Shown: positions 1-9,940, counted from the first letter of the stretch. The stretch: 14,256 nucleotides of DNA from Larix sibirica (GCA_004151065.3 NWUY0300062025.1:1-14256); one strand, 5' to 3'. Numbers and translations are program-made. Notes: generated by a model not told the origin, from the letters alone.

Positions 1-4
1 TTGT

Positions 5-90
5 ACTTGCGATATATCGCCAGTGCGATATATCGCACTTGCAATTTGTAACTCTTAAAAAATGCAAGTGTGATATATCGCACTTGCAAT
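5..90. repeat. Clustered palindromic repeats with GCGATATATCGC core
   Basis: Three copies of a self-complementary core lie at 9-20, 25-36 and 70-81 (the last starts GTG instead of GCG). The middle one sits in a perfect 18-bp palindrome, AGTGCGATATATCGCACT, at 22-39. The third lies in a 26-bp inverted repeat at 63-88 with a single mismatched pair. Bases 22-45 and 67-90 are direct copies with one difference, offset by 45 bp. Each copy could extrude a hairpin or bind a dimeric protein, but no function can be assigned. The cluster touches the left edge, so the array may continue outside the window. Confidence 0.85.
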
Positions 91-450
91 ATATGCTAAC
101 TAACCGTAGCCTTGGTTTTGGGCTAGGTTTTGTTCGAAGCTAGCCACAATAGCGCATATGCGTTATGGATTTCCATTTCAAAAATGCGTTTTCGATTTCT
201 AAAGTGGCACTAAAAAGTGGAACCAACTTCGTGCGCCCTCCCATATATCTTTAATTTGGAATCTATCATGCATTAAGAAGATTCTAGGTTTGATCATCCT
301 AGCATTAGATCCCTAGACCTATAGAGGAAGACTCGTATTGTTTTTCTAGCCACTATCAACATCGATTTTGAACTCTAATTCTGATGTGCATTTTGCGGGA
401 TATTACCATGATCTCTAATTCTAATTCTTCGTCCATAGAATGAGAATGAC
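91..450. other. Gene-free stretch, nothing recognised
   Basis: No frame of useful length and no recognisable RNA or mobile-element motif is visible. The only structure noted is a 10-bp palindrome, CGCATATGCG, at 153-162. Slightly more C and G than the regions to its right, but no coding signal. Confidence 0.5.
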
Positions 451-706
451 AAGTGTGTGAGAAAGGGAATCGACTCCTTCTCTTCAGAAGAAAGGGTAGT
501 GGCTCCTTCTCTTGCTCACTTGAATTATGGAACTTGTTATTTTTTTCATATGGATATATTAGTTTCCGGAAACCGACAACTTAGATCACTAGTCACAAGT
601 GAGAAAAGGAAACGACTCATTATTTTCAGAAGGGCAGTGGCCCATTCTCTTTCTCGCTTGAATTAGGGAACTTGTTTCTTTTTCCATTTTACGGGTGGCA
701 TCACTA
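451..706. repeat. Degraded two-unit tandem repeat, period about 138-142 bp
   Basis: Unit A begins near 451 and unit B near 595. Matching landmarks are GAGAAAGGGAATCGACTC at 459 against GAGAAAAGGAAACGACTC at 601 (offset 142), and CTTGAATTATGGAACTTGTT near 519 against CTTGAATTAGGGAACTTGTT near 657 (offset 138). The units differ by many substitutions and several small indels, so this is an old duplication. Unit A ends with one copy of a GGAAACCGACAAC word (568) that corresponds to the first unit of the 22-bp array following unit B. Short open frames across this area (for example 457-666) are not credible genes. Confidence 0.75.
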
Positions 707-860
707 TTGGAAACTGATATATTATTTTTTGGAAACTGACAACATAGGTATTGAAAACCGACATCCCCTGTATTGGAAACTGACATGACAACTATTTGAA
801 ATCAATATATCAAGTATTGGAAACCAAGACTTTAAGAATTGGAAACTGGTATTCATAATA
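707..860. repeat. 22-bp minisatellite, seven units
   Basis: Units start at 707, 729, 751, 773, 795, 817 and 839, a period of exactly 22 bp with no insertion or deletion. The conserved part is the first 14 bases, consensus TTGGAAACTGACAT; the last 8 bases vary strongly between units. The period is not a multiple of three and no frame crosses the array, so it is not protein coding. Units at 795 and 817 are the most diverged. There is no leader or palindromic spacer organisation, and nothing suggests CRISPR. Confidence 0.88.
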
Positions 861-3023
861 AATTTGTGTTCGCTTAGACTGAGATTAGTCTAGATTTAAT
901 GAAATGGGGGTTGACATAGCCTTTATCAACTAGTGCTTATTGCTGGAATAACTAGTGTTTGTGGGTGAAAGCTCATTAGGGTTTTAATGTAGATACATGG
1001 TAGAGATCATTCAACCGCAGATTTTCCAGTATGTATAGACTCAAGAAACGATCCTAAGAATTATGGAAGACATGGAATTCAGACAGACTTGAATGTATGA
1101 ATCATAATACATGTTGGAGAAAGAAGGAAAATATGCATTCTAGGTGGAATGAGGTTGGAGAAAAGAGTCTAAGAATTTTGTAAGCCATTTGATGTTATTA
1201 AGATCAGATTTCATGTAAGTTGTAAAACTCAAACCCTAATCTTAGATTTTTCCATTTATTTGTAGTTTATTGTTTTAATTTCTTCATTATAAATTGTTCT
1301 ATTTAATCTACGGCTTTGAGAAGATGTGTTCATCCACTCAGAATGAAGGGCATAAGTTTTGATATCTCCAAAGAGCCTCAGATTACCAAGAAGATGAAGA
1401 GCTCAAGTGTTGAGACCAAATTCAACCCTCTCAAATGATGCTCTGAGTTCTTTCTTCCTCTACCTTGACTATCACCTCAGGACTCATTCTATGCTCATGC
1501 AATTTCATTTCATGTAGCTAGCCATCTGTATCAATGCTCAAATAACTAAGCATTTGTGGCATCCAAATCACCTCTTGAATTATATGGGAAATCCCAAAGA
1601 AGGAGGTAATGTGCTCTTGGTATTTTGGGGACAAGTAATGCAAACTCCTCATTTTCATTTGCATATGAGGTAATTTGATGGATGATATTTGATTTTCTAT
1701 TGAATTGTAGGTGGAGATCACAAAAACAGAGGACACGATAGAATATCTTTGCTTCATACCTCATTGACTAGTGCTCTGCTTTTTATAAGCATTAAATCCA
1801 CTCACTATGGTATGTTCTTACCCTATACTTGACTTTTTTTTCATTTTTGAAAGGCAATATGAAAAAAGGATGTTTTGGTTCAATTTTTTATGAGGGCACA
1901 TATGTTTTATTTATCAAGAAGAATGTTAGTGTGAATTCAATACGGAAAATAGAAAGGTTAGTTACAACATATGATGTGAGGTGGAATAGTCCAGGTACTA
2001 TATGCACAACATCTTAGTATGGTAAGGAATTGAATATTGATGTATGTTTCTACAATGTATTTGAGGGTCAAGCTGCAGAGAAAGAAGAAACAGAAGGTGG
2101 ACATGTCAATGGTAAAAAATTGATCCATCCGTACTCTCTTGAAAGTATCAAATCCACATAGGTATTGTAGATCTACATAGAAAATATTCTAGCGATAATT
2201 AGTAAACACAATAGAGGTTGTTATGTTGGTGTGGATTAATCTGTTTTATTTTTCTCTTCCTTTTTCTTTTCTTATTTATGAGAAATATGTCAAATAACTT
2301 ATCTCTAATGTACAGTTGAAAGTAGGTGCACTAGAAATAAAAAATCTAGATTGGAAGACTAGGAAATAAACACCCACTAATTTGCAAGATTGGAGAGTCA
2401 CATTTGTGAAAATTTCCAATGCATGTTTGACTTCCTAAATTTCGTTTGATTTCTGAATTCAATATCTTGGAATTGTAATTTACAATTTCTATTATGAAAT
2501 TACCTCACATTTAGGAATTTTATTCCTTAAGATTTGATGGGTTTAGTTCAATTTGGAGTAATAACACTTGCGTTGATATTTTGACAAGAAGCGCATCTTT
2601 ATAGTCTAGAATTAATTCTCCTCTAATTTTGATTGCATCCTTATGCATGTCCTATGTCTTTGTATTTTGTCTACATTTTCTATTAAAATATTATTAATAT
2701 TTGTATTGGACCTATCAAGGTAACAATCATATTCATATTCTATTTTGTAACAGTTTTCAAGTGTAATGTTGGTTCTATGTTTGGATTCATGAGGTTTATT
2801 GGTTTATGAATATCATAGCACTTGACTACTTTGTCTTTATATGTATTTTCTTTCATTGATCTAAATAGAAAAATCGAATCACACCCATCATATTAGATTT
2901 GATCAATCTAAAAGATGGAGAGCATAAATTAATCAATATTTGGAAGACATTTAAAAAAAATAGTAGGTAAATGGCATAAAAAGAACCTAGAATCTTCCTT
3001 ATTTCAAATAGCCAATCACTTTT
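861..3023. other. Gene-free A+T-rich DNA, no recognised feature
   Basis: About 2.2 kb without a supportable gene. The longest frames are 60-80 codons (for example 1518-1757 on the minus strand and 1829-2017 on the plus strand); they show no domain, no coding-like composition and overlap one another. No LTR ends, primer-binding site, tRNA boxes or transposase motifs were recognised. A minor inverted repeat, TAGACT/AGTCTA, occurs at 875-892. This may be decayed transposon sequence, but I cannot name a family. Confidence 0.5.
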
Positions 3024-3360
3024 CTCTCTCTCTCTCTCTCTCATATATAAAAAAATTTCAAAAGATATGGAAATTACTCATGTTTGAAATATATATACTA
3101 ATTTATAGTGATGGATTTTTTATTGTAGGAGAAAGGAGAATCTACAACACCATACTTAGGGTGGTGCATATTGAGGTTATTAACAAGAAAAGGTGCTCTC
3201 TCTCTCTCTCATATATAAAAAATTTCAAAAGATATGTAAATTACTCATGTTTGAAATATATATACTAATTTATAGTGATGGAATTTTTATTGTAGGAGAA
3301 AAGAGAATCTACAACACCATACTTAGGGTGGTGCATATTGAGATTATTAACAAGAAAAGG
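3024..3360. repeat. 167-bp tandem duplication bounded by CT microsatellites
   Basis: Unit 1 runs from the CT tract at 3024-3042 to about 3193. Unit 2 runs from the CT tract near 3196-3210 to 3360. The landmark ATATATAAAA begins at 3043 and again at 3211. The units differ by CT-tract length, one base in an A run (7 against 6) and four substitutions, so they are roughly 97% identical and the duplication is fairly young. The unit carries an open frame reading GERRIYNTILRVVHIE in unit 1 and GEKRIYNTILRVVHIE in unit 2, which continues from unit 2 into the RNase H-like remnant to the right. Confidence 0.92.
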
Positions 3361-3620
3361 GCTTGAGCATACTTTGATGGTGCTGCCCAAGGATCTCATT
3401 GATGGTTTAAAACTAGAAAGTATATTTATGTGACATTTCTATTGGTTGACCATGAATTTGACCCCACTCTAAATCGGGGCATGGAATATCGTTTTGGAGC
3501 ATGATAAGTTTTATTGTAGATTTCTTCCTTTTCAAAGTAATGGACCTGCTCGATCTTTGATAGTTCTTGTATTACAATTTTTTTATCAATATAGGTTTAT
3601 TTAGATGGTGAGAAGTGAAG
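3295..3620 (+). pseudogene. Possible LINE remnant: start of RNase H-like domain plus 3' tail
   Basis: The frame from 3295 reads GEKRIYNTILRVVHIEIINK and then, after KR, A-stop-AYFDGAAQGSH-stop, with TGA codons at 3364 and 3400. The short run AYFDGAAQGS resembles the opening strand of the RNase H domain found at the end of many plant LINE-type reverse transcriptases, where the Asp of the DGA motif is a catalytic metal ligand. The first stop replaces what would probably be Trp. No later catalytic residues are visible, so most of the domain is missing. The T-rich segment at 3540-3620 would suit a LINE 3' region, but I see no clear poly(A) tail or target-site duplication. The match rests on about ten residues; a chance match cannot be excluded. 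Confidence 0.33.
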
Positions 3621-4263
3621 TCCTTGCTTCATAATTATTATTTTTTGTATATCTATACAAGCCATTGTAAAAATTTGGACATGAGCATGAGTATCTATGT
3701 ATCTTGTGATTTTGACCCTTCACGGGAAGGATTAACCTTTTATTTAGCTTATCGTCCTGGATTTATTTGAAAGTACTATGTATTGCATTTATGCCACTGT
3801 GTATGACTATAACAAGTATACAACCTTTCATTCATGGTGATGATTTTCAAGCTTCACACTTTTGGAATTTTACAAATGAATGGGCCTTGGGCTGGACTAA
3901 ATTTGACAGTTCTAACATGAGGCATATTACAACTTTGAAACTATTACTAAGATGATTGTAATCAAGTTTGTAGCCTTCAATGTTCTTAGGTAGAATCATG
4001 ATATGCTGAGAGTCAAAATCCCTCATATTTACTTATTTTTGTATAGTTATACAAGTCACTTTTAAAAGAAAATTTTGCTGTATAAATACAATTGTGAATT
4101 TTTTTTGGGATAAAAATATTAGTTGTTATTCAATAATGTAATGCTGCCACTAGTGGCTATAGTGTTTTATATTGTAGGGAAGCTTTGCTTCTCTCACAGT
4201 TATTGGTTATACTTATAGTTAAGGTTTTCTAGTAGGCAATATTTAGAAGGAAAAAAGCTACAT
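3621..4263. other. Gene-free stretch with a faint internal repeat
   Basis: No gene recognised. A 62-codon frame at 3767-3955 opens with TTG and has no recognisable domain. Bases 3639-3678 and 4031-4075 share a diverged block around GTATAnnTATACAAG followed by an A-rich run, with weaker similarity continuing on both sides, which suggests an old duplication offset by about 390 bp. A 12-bp palindrome, GCCACTAGTGGC, lies at 4146-4157. Confidence 0.4.
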
Positions 4264-4357
4264 AAGAAATTGAAAGTGTTTTACATTGTATTGGAGCTTT
4301 TCATGTCTCAAAGAAATTGAAAGTATTTTACATTGTATTGGACATTTGCTTGTCTCA
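4264..4357. repeat. Two-unit tandem repeat, period 47 bp
   Basis: Unit 1 is 4264-4310 and unit 2 is 4311-4357. Both begin AAGAAATTGAAAGT and contain TTTTACATTGTATTGGA and TGTCTCA at the same offsets, with a handful of substitutions and no indel. A third, much more diverged relative containing GTGTTTTATATTGTAGGG may lie at 4162-4198. Not coding. Confidence 0.88.
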
Positions 4358-6458
4358 AAGTCACCCTCTCAAATTAGCATTTTGATCATTGTTACATTCC
4401 TAATATCAAAATGACTTTTTCCTTTTTGCATGTTGAAGTATTATTACTCCTTTTGTGTTAGTTATTTCAAATTGTATTCCTTTCATATTGTTTCTTTGTA
4501 TATTAAGAATATTGCAAGTGGTATGAAAGCAATTTCTCAAAAAGTGCAAGGTCCAAAATTTTGGAAATTTTTGAACATATTCCAATGTCTATAATACAAA
4601 TCTATATCATTGAGTGGGTAAAGTTTTGGTTGGAAAACATACACATATAGAATACAAATGAGCTTATTATTTGATGCCCTTGTACACCTCTACCAGTATC
4701 TAGCATCTATTATTGCAATAGACATATCGTTTAGCAAAAGCCCCATATGCATCATTAAGCCCCTCTAGATATCAACATTGTGCCCCTCTCTATAATATAA
4801 CAATCAAAGAGATCATTCTCACGTTCCTTGGAATCAAGCAATCATATGTATGCTAAAGGTATAATCTACCCTCCTTAGTTAGCTTTGTGAAAGGCCAAAC
4901 AAGTACCGCTGTTGAAAACCTATTAGTATATCAACATAGAACACCACTCAGCACTCCCTTGCTCAATATACCTATAATAATGACTATGAGAAGTAAGAAA
5001 TTTTAGTTGTGGTTTCGAATTTCTAGCACAGATTTCTCTCTTAGAAATAAAACTACGGCCACACAGAGACTGGAAAAGGTGTTGGAGTTTATTTTAGGAA
5101 GAGGTTGCACAATAGAAAAGCATTGTTGAGTTTCAATATATTTCACCTAAATTGCAAATCTCGATGAGAAATTTAAATATTTCCATGTTTCCTTGAATTA
5201 GTGTAGTTGCAAACCATATGCAATTTCAATCACATCATTTGCGGTAATTGAAATGAAAAACAATTTACATTTGTTTGGCATGAATACCTGTTTTCACATT
5301 TGATGGTTTATCTCCATGAACACACAAACCATGGACAATTAGAAAAATTCTCAACCTCTAAAAATATTTCCTTTTCTATTGTCAGAAAATTTATCTCCAT
5401 ATAAGATTTTTGTAATCCTTTGAACTGCGGCTTTATGGTGGACATGCAGGAGGATTCTCAATAAAACTATCTCTGGGTTCTATCTTCCTTTTGCTCTTGT
5501 AAGGAAGAAACAGATAATTTTATTCACAATTCACAAAGTGTAGAAGAATATATAAGATTGTATCAGGATTGTTTAAAACCAAATATCGTGAATATGATTT
5601 CAACAACACTCTTAATGGAAAGGATGTAATAGAACATAAATTGTTATTCAATGGTCATTTTTTCTAATAGCAACATATAGAAATAAGAAAAATAAATCAT
5701 ATCATATAAACCTTGTCTTTAAATTCTAAACAATATAAGTTATGAACATTCAAATTCCACTATCTACAAAACTAATTTCGTACACAATTCTCCTTGATCT
5801 CTAAAATATTTCTCATTACATGAAAACCCTATAGTTAGGTTAGAGAATGACTGCTATATGACCTACAGTTTTCTCAATCAAACGATATCAATCCTACCTC
5901 CTAAAAATACGAAAGCAACTCTAAAACAATGAAGGGATTAATATTTTGGACATGAAGCCAAAGAATTATCACTGCATTCCTTGAGTCATCCTTAGTCTAA
6001 TCCTAAAAAAAATATTGTAAAATTGTGATGGATTTGGTATACAAGACTATAGTTTCTAGTCTTGACTGATCAAACCATTTTAGTGTTCTTCTTCTTAATT
6101 AAATTAACTCAATTATCATTCTATGATGGAAAAATATTATGCTCATAACTCGGGAATGTTCAAATTTATTATTAGACTATCCTTCCACATATCCTCTAAA
6201 TTTATGATTTATTTTCTGAATTTTCCTGGTATCCGAAAACGTTCTCAAGTTTTGAATGCATTTCTACATCTTTTTTAATATTCAAGGTACAAAGAGACTA
6301 AAACGCCTTCCCAACAATAGACAAAGTAGATAAGATCTCATTCTTGCTTTTCCAAAAGAAGTATGATCCTTAGGTTGGATTTGTGGTTGGGACAACTCAT
6401 GTAGCTATAATACATTTGAGAAGAAAAGGGAAAAAGTAGCAAGGAAAGGTAGTAACCT
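4358..6458. other. Gene-free A+T-rich DNA, no recognised feature
   Basis: About 2.1 kb with no frame longer than about 65 codons and no recognised element. A small perfect inverted repeat, CAAGACTA/TAGTCTTG with a 7-base loop, lies at 6042-6064. The minus-strand frame at 6338-6535 encodes 65 residues with no domain I know; it crosses the left edge of the 1.38-kb repeat and so is present intact only once. Confidence 0.5.
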
Positions 6459-7839
6459 TGAATCAACCTGAATTTGATGTCTCTATTCATCCCGTTTATA
6501 GTGTTCTTGGTATCTAGGATGATCATAGTTTTCAAGTTTTTAAATATTTGAGATTGTTGATGTGTTTAAAATGTAACTATTTAAAGATGTTTCAGAGCTT
6601 TAGAGATTTTAATGATATATAAAATGCTTGAAATGAAATTAATCTATAATGGGGAATGTGATCTTGACTCGAGTTATCTTGAGTGTATGAAACATGCAAC
6701 ACCAAACCAAGGTGAAATCTAATGACAAGAATGAATGGGAATGCCTACAAGCAAACAAACTTGCTAGAATGTTGTTATTTATAGAAGAATCCTACAAACA
6801 AATAAAGAGCCCACCTACAACCAAGAGATGAATACATAAACTTGTTTTTAGGTAAATGAAAAGTTGTAGGGTGAAATAGTGATGAACCAAGGAAACAAGA
6901 TACAATTGTAACAGTCAACGTTGAGCTTAATGGTGAGGATACCAATTTGTTAAGGTTGAGATATTTCTTTCCTCCAAAGTGAGTAATTCATTGGGTTAAA
7001 GTGATAGATTGCACATCCAAGTGAGAAATTTGTCTCTTTTTATGGGTGAGAGAGTTTGTGTGCCTCCTAGGTTGGAAATTTTCTCTTTGGTTGTGTGGTT
7101 TGTTCAGAATACTAAATGAATCCATCACTCCTTTTTTCTAGAAAAGAGAATTCAATGAGGTTGAAGGTTGCAACCTCCTTGCATTATGAGGTGAACAATT
7201 TGTCTCATTTGTCTCTTAAATTTGCCCCTTCATTTCCCTTCCATGCAAAACTTGTTCCCGATTCCTTAAGTTACAATGCCATGTCTACGCCAACTTGATT
7301 TTACTTCCCATTTTCATCCTTTCTTACCTTCCAAAAGCAACCTATCAGCATGTTATTGCACCTTCTTTGGGTCATTTCTAGTTTAACTTCTTTAAATGAT
7401 TGCAGATGCACATCCCTAATAACAATGCCAAGAGTATTGAGGAGGTTCATTGTGTTTGGAATCAATACAACTTGATAAATCATTACTTTTGGGTTGATAA
7501 AAAAAGGTTAAAGGATCAAATTTAAAAAATAAAAAATAAAATAAATAAAAAATAAAATAATAATAATATAAAATACTACTTATATGAAAATAAAAAAATA
7601 AAGCCATTGTAAAATAAACATTCTTTAAAATTTTGATATATCTATAAAATATTTTTTTATAAATTGATTACAAAATAAGAAAAAACTAATCTAATTACAA
7701 TAAGTAAAATATTACCTAAATTGAAATTCTAGCTTTACTAAACAAAACTTAAACATAATGATAACATAAACAAACAAGAAATACAATAAATATATGTGGG
7801 GAGAACTTATAGATGGCATGGTTGACAACTTCAGGTCAT
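6459..7839. repeat. 1381-bp direct repeat, left copy (probable contig overlap)
   Basis: This segment aligns base for base with 7841-9221 at a constant offset of 1382, with no indel. By eye there are 12 mismatches: one at 6934, nine clustered in 7524-7550, one at 7778 and one at 7834. The copy ends exactly at the N. The content is non-coding as far as I can see: a 60-codon frame at 7116-7298 has no recognised domain and no support beyond its duplication. The right part (7500-7800) is an A+T block with AATAAA-like simple sequence. See the N at 7840 for why this is probably not biological. Confidence 0.97.
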
Positions 7840-7840
7840 N
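7840..7840. other. Single ambiguous base (N) at the repeat junction
   Basis: The only non-ACGT base in the window lies precisely between the two 1381-bp copies. A lone N at such a position is typical of a scaffold join where the estimated gap was zero or negative. The flanks overlap end to end, as two unmerged contig ends would. Confidence 0.95.
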
Positions 7841-9221
7841 TGAATCAACCTGAATTTGATGTCTCTATTCATCCCGTTTATAGTGTTCTTGGTATCTAGG
7901 ATGATCATAGTTTTCAAGTTTTTAAATATTTGAGATTGTTGATGTGTTTAAAATGTAACTATTTAAAGATGTTTCAGAGCTTTAGAGATTTTAATGATAT
8001 ATAAAATGCTTGAAATGAAATTAATCTATAATGGGGAATGTGATCTTGACTCGAGTTATCTTGAGTGTATGAAACATGCAACACCAAACCAAGGTGAAAT
8101 CTAATGACAAGAATGAATGGGAATGCCTACAAGCAAACAAACTTGCTAGAATGTTGTTATTTATAGAAGAATCCTACAAACAAATAAAGAGCCCACCTAC
8201 AACCAAGAGATGAATACATAAACTTGTTTTTAGGTAAATGAAAAGTTGTAGGGTGAAATAGTGATGAACCAAGGAAACAAGATACAATTGTAACAGTCAA
8301 CGTTGAGCTTAATGGCGAGGATACCAATTTGTTAAGGTTGAGATATTTCTTTCCTCCAAAGTGAGTAATTCATTGGGTTAAAGTGATAGATTGCACATCC
8401 AAGTGAGAAATTTGTCTCTTTTTATGGGTGAGAGAGTTTGTGTGCCTCCTAGGTTGGAAATTTTCTCTTTGGTTGTGTGGTTTGTTCAGAATACTAAATG
8501 AATCCATCACTCCTTTTTTCTAGAAAAGAGAATTCAATGAGGTTGAAGGTTGCAACCTCCTTGCATTATGAGGTGAACAATTTGTCTCATTTGTCTCTTA
8601 AATTTGCCCCTTCATTTCCCTTCCATGCAAAACTTGTTCCCGATTCCTTAAGTTACAATGCCATGTCTACGCCAACTTGATTTTACTTCCCATTTTCATC
8701 CTTTCTTACCTTCCAAAAGCAACCTATCAGCATGTTATTGCACCTTCTTTGGGTCATTTCTAGTTTAACTTCTTTAAATGATTGCAGATGCACATCCCTA
8801 ATAACAATGCCAAGAGTATTGAGGAGGTTCATTGTGTTTGGAATCAATACAACTTGATAAATCATTACTTTTGGGTTGATAAAAAAAGGTTAAAGGATCA
8901 AATTTTCCAATTAGCAAATAAAATAAACAATTAATAAAATAATAATAATATAAAATACTACTTATATGAAAATAAAAAAATAAAGCCATTGTAAAATAAA
9001 CATTCTTTAAAATTTTGATATATCTATAAAATATTTTTTTATAAATTGATTACAAAATAAGAAAAAACTAATCTAATTACAATAAGTAAAATATTACCTA
9101 AATTGAAATTCTAGCTTTACTAAACAAAACTTAAACATAATGATAACATAAACAAACAAAAAATACAATAAATATATGTGGGGAGAACTTATAGATGGCA
9201 TGGTTGACAACTTCATGTCAT
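7841..9221. repeat. 1381-bp direct repeat, right copy (probable contig overlap)
   Basis: Right partner of 6459-7839. It starts at the first base after the N and its homology to the left copy ends at 9221, where the left copy runs out. At the clustered differences this copy reads 8906-8932 with C, G and T bases, where the left copy has almost only A. It continues without a break into unique sequence at 9222, as a genuine contig start would. The 60-codon frame at 8498-8680 is identical to that of the left copy and is not a credible gene. Confidence 0.97.
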
Positions 9222-9826
9222 GCAATGCATTGATTTTAACTAATATTAACAAGGTGATTTATATATTTATAGAATATTTCAAGTTTTTTATTTTTTAAAA
9301 TTTTAAATTATTAAAATTTAGTTAAATATTGAAGTAGATTAAACATGAGATAAATTGGACTTGCTCAAATTACAAGTTTTCATAACTCAAATTTCAATTT
9401 GAATATATAAATGGATTCCGTGAGGTTCAATATTTTATTGCATTCAAATTGTAGAATCTCAACAATTTATATTTATAATTCCAACAATTCTTCTCATTTT
9501 TTAATAAAGATTTTAAGCAAAAATTGTCGAAATTGTATTTATATGCTGTTATTTTTTTCAATAAAATAAAAGATTGAAAAATGAAAATTAAAAATTTTAA
9601 CAAAGGAGAGAGATTTTAGTGAATTTTCATCATATTCAAGCAAAATATCATATTTTAGATAAAAATATGAGAAAGCCTAAAAAATAACATATTTCTTCAT
9701 ATTTGTTAAATAAATAAATAAAAGTTCTATAATTTTATATTCTTGTATACTCCCATGAATATAATCCCTTTGCTCATCGATCATACATGTAATATTAGAT
9801 GTGACAATTGATTAATGAAACCAACT
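9222..9826. other. Very A+T-rich stretch, no gene
   Basis: Dominated by runs of A and T, with short simple-sequence tracts such as AAATAAATAAATAAA near 9708-9723. No frame of note, no RNA gene and no element boundary recognised. Such composition could act as a matrix-attachment region, but nothing here shows that it does. Confidence 0.5.
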
Positions 9827-9923
9827 ACTGAGAAAATATGAGAAAAAGGATGGAGAGTAACTCCATTTTAATAGAAAACAAACACTGAGAAAATATGACC
9901 AAAAGATGTAGAGTAAGTCCATA
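9827..9923. repeat. Two-unit tandem repeat, period 57 bp
   Basis: ACTGAGAAAATATGA starts at 9827 and again at 9884. In both units it is followed by an AAAAGGATGGAGAGTAA-like word and TCCAT. The second unit is truncated at about 40 bp. There are a few substitutions and a one-base indel. Not coding. Confidence 0.85.
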
Positions 9924-9940
9924 AATACATTCCAAAGGAA

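Noticed and set aside
457-666. 69-codon plus-strand frame in the 140-bp repeat
   Set aside because: It begins with a non-ATG start, overlaps a minus-strand frame and lies wholly in degraded tandem-repeat sequence.
707-860. CRISPR-like array of short repeats
   Set aside because: Period is only 22 bp, with no separate spacers or conserved full repeat, and the context is a eukaryotic nuclear genome.
6042-6064. Hairpin CAAGACTA/TAGTCTTG as a possible terminator or small-RNA precursor
   Set aside because: An 8-bp stem alone is common by chance and is far too short for a microRNA precursor; no gene lies nearby for it to regulate.
7116-7298. 60-codon frame found identically at 7116-7298 and 8498-8680, suggesting a conserved duplicated gene
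   Set aside because: Its identity follows from the 1381-bp copy as a whole, which is probably an assembly overlap. There is no domain, and non-coding flanks are equally conserved.
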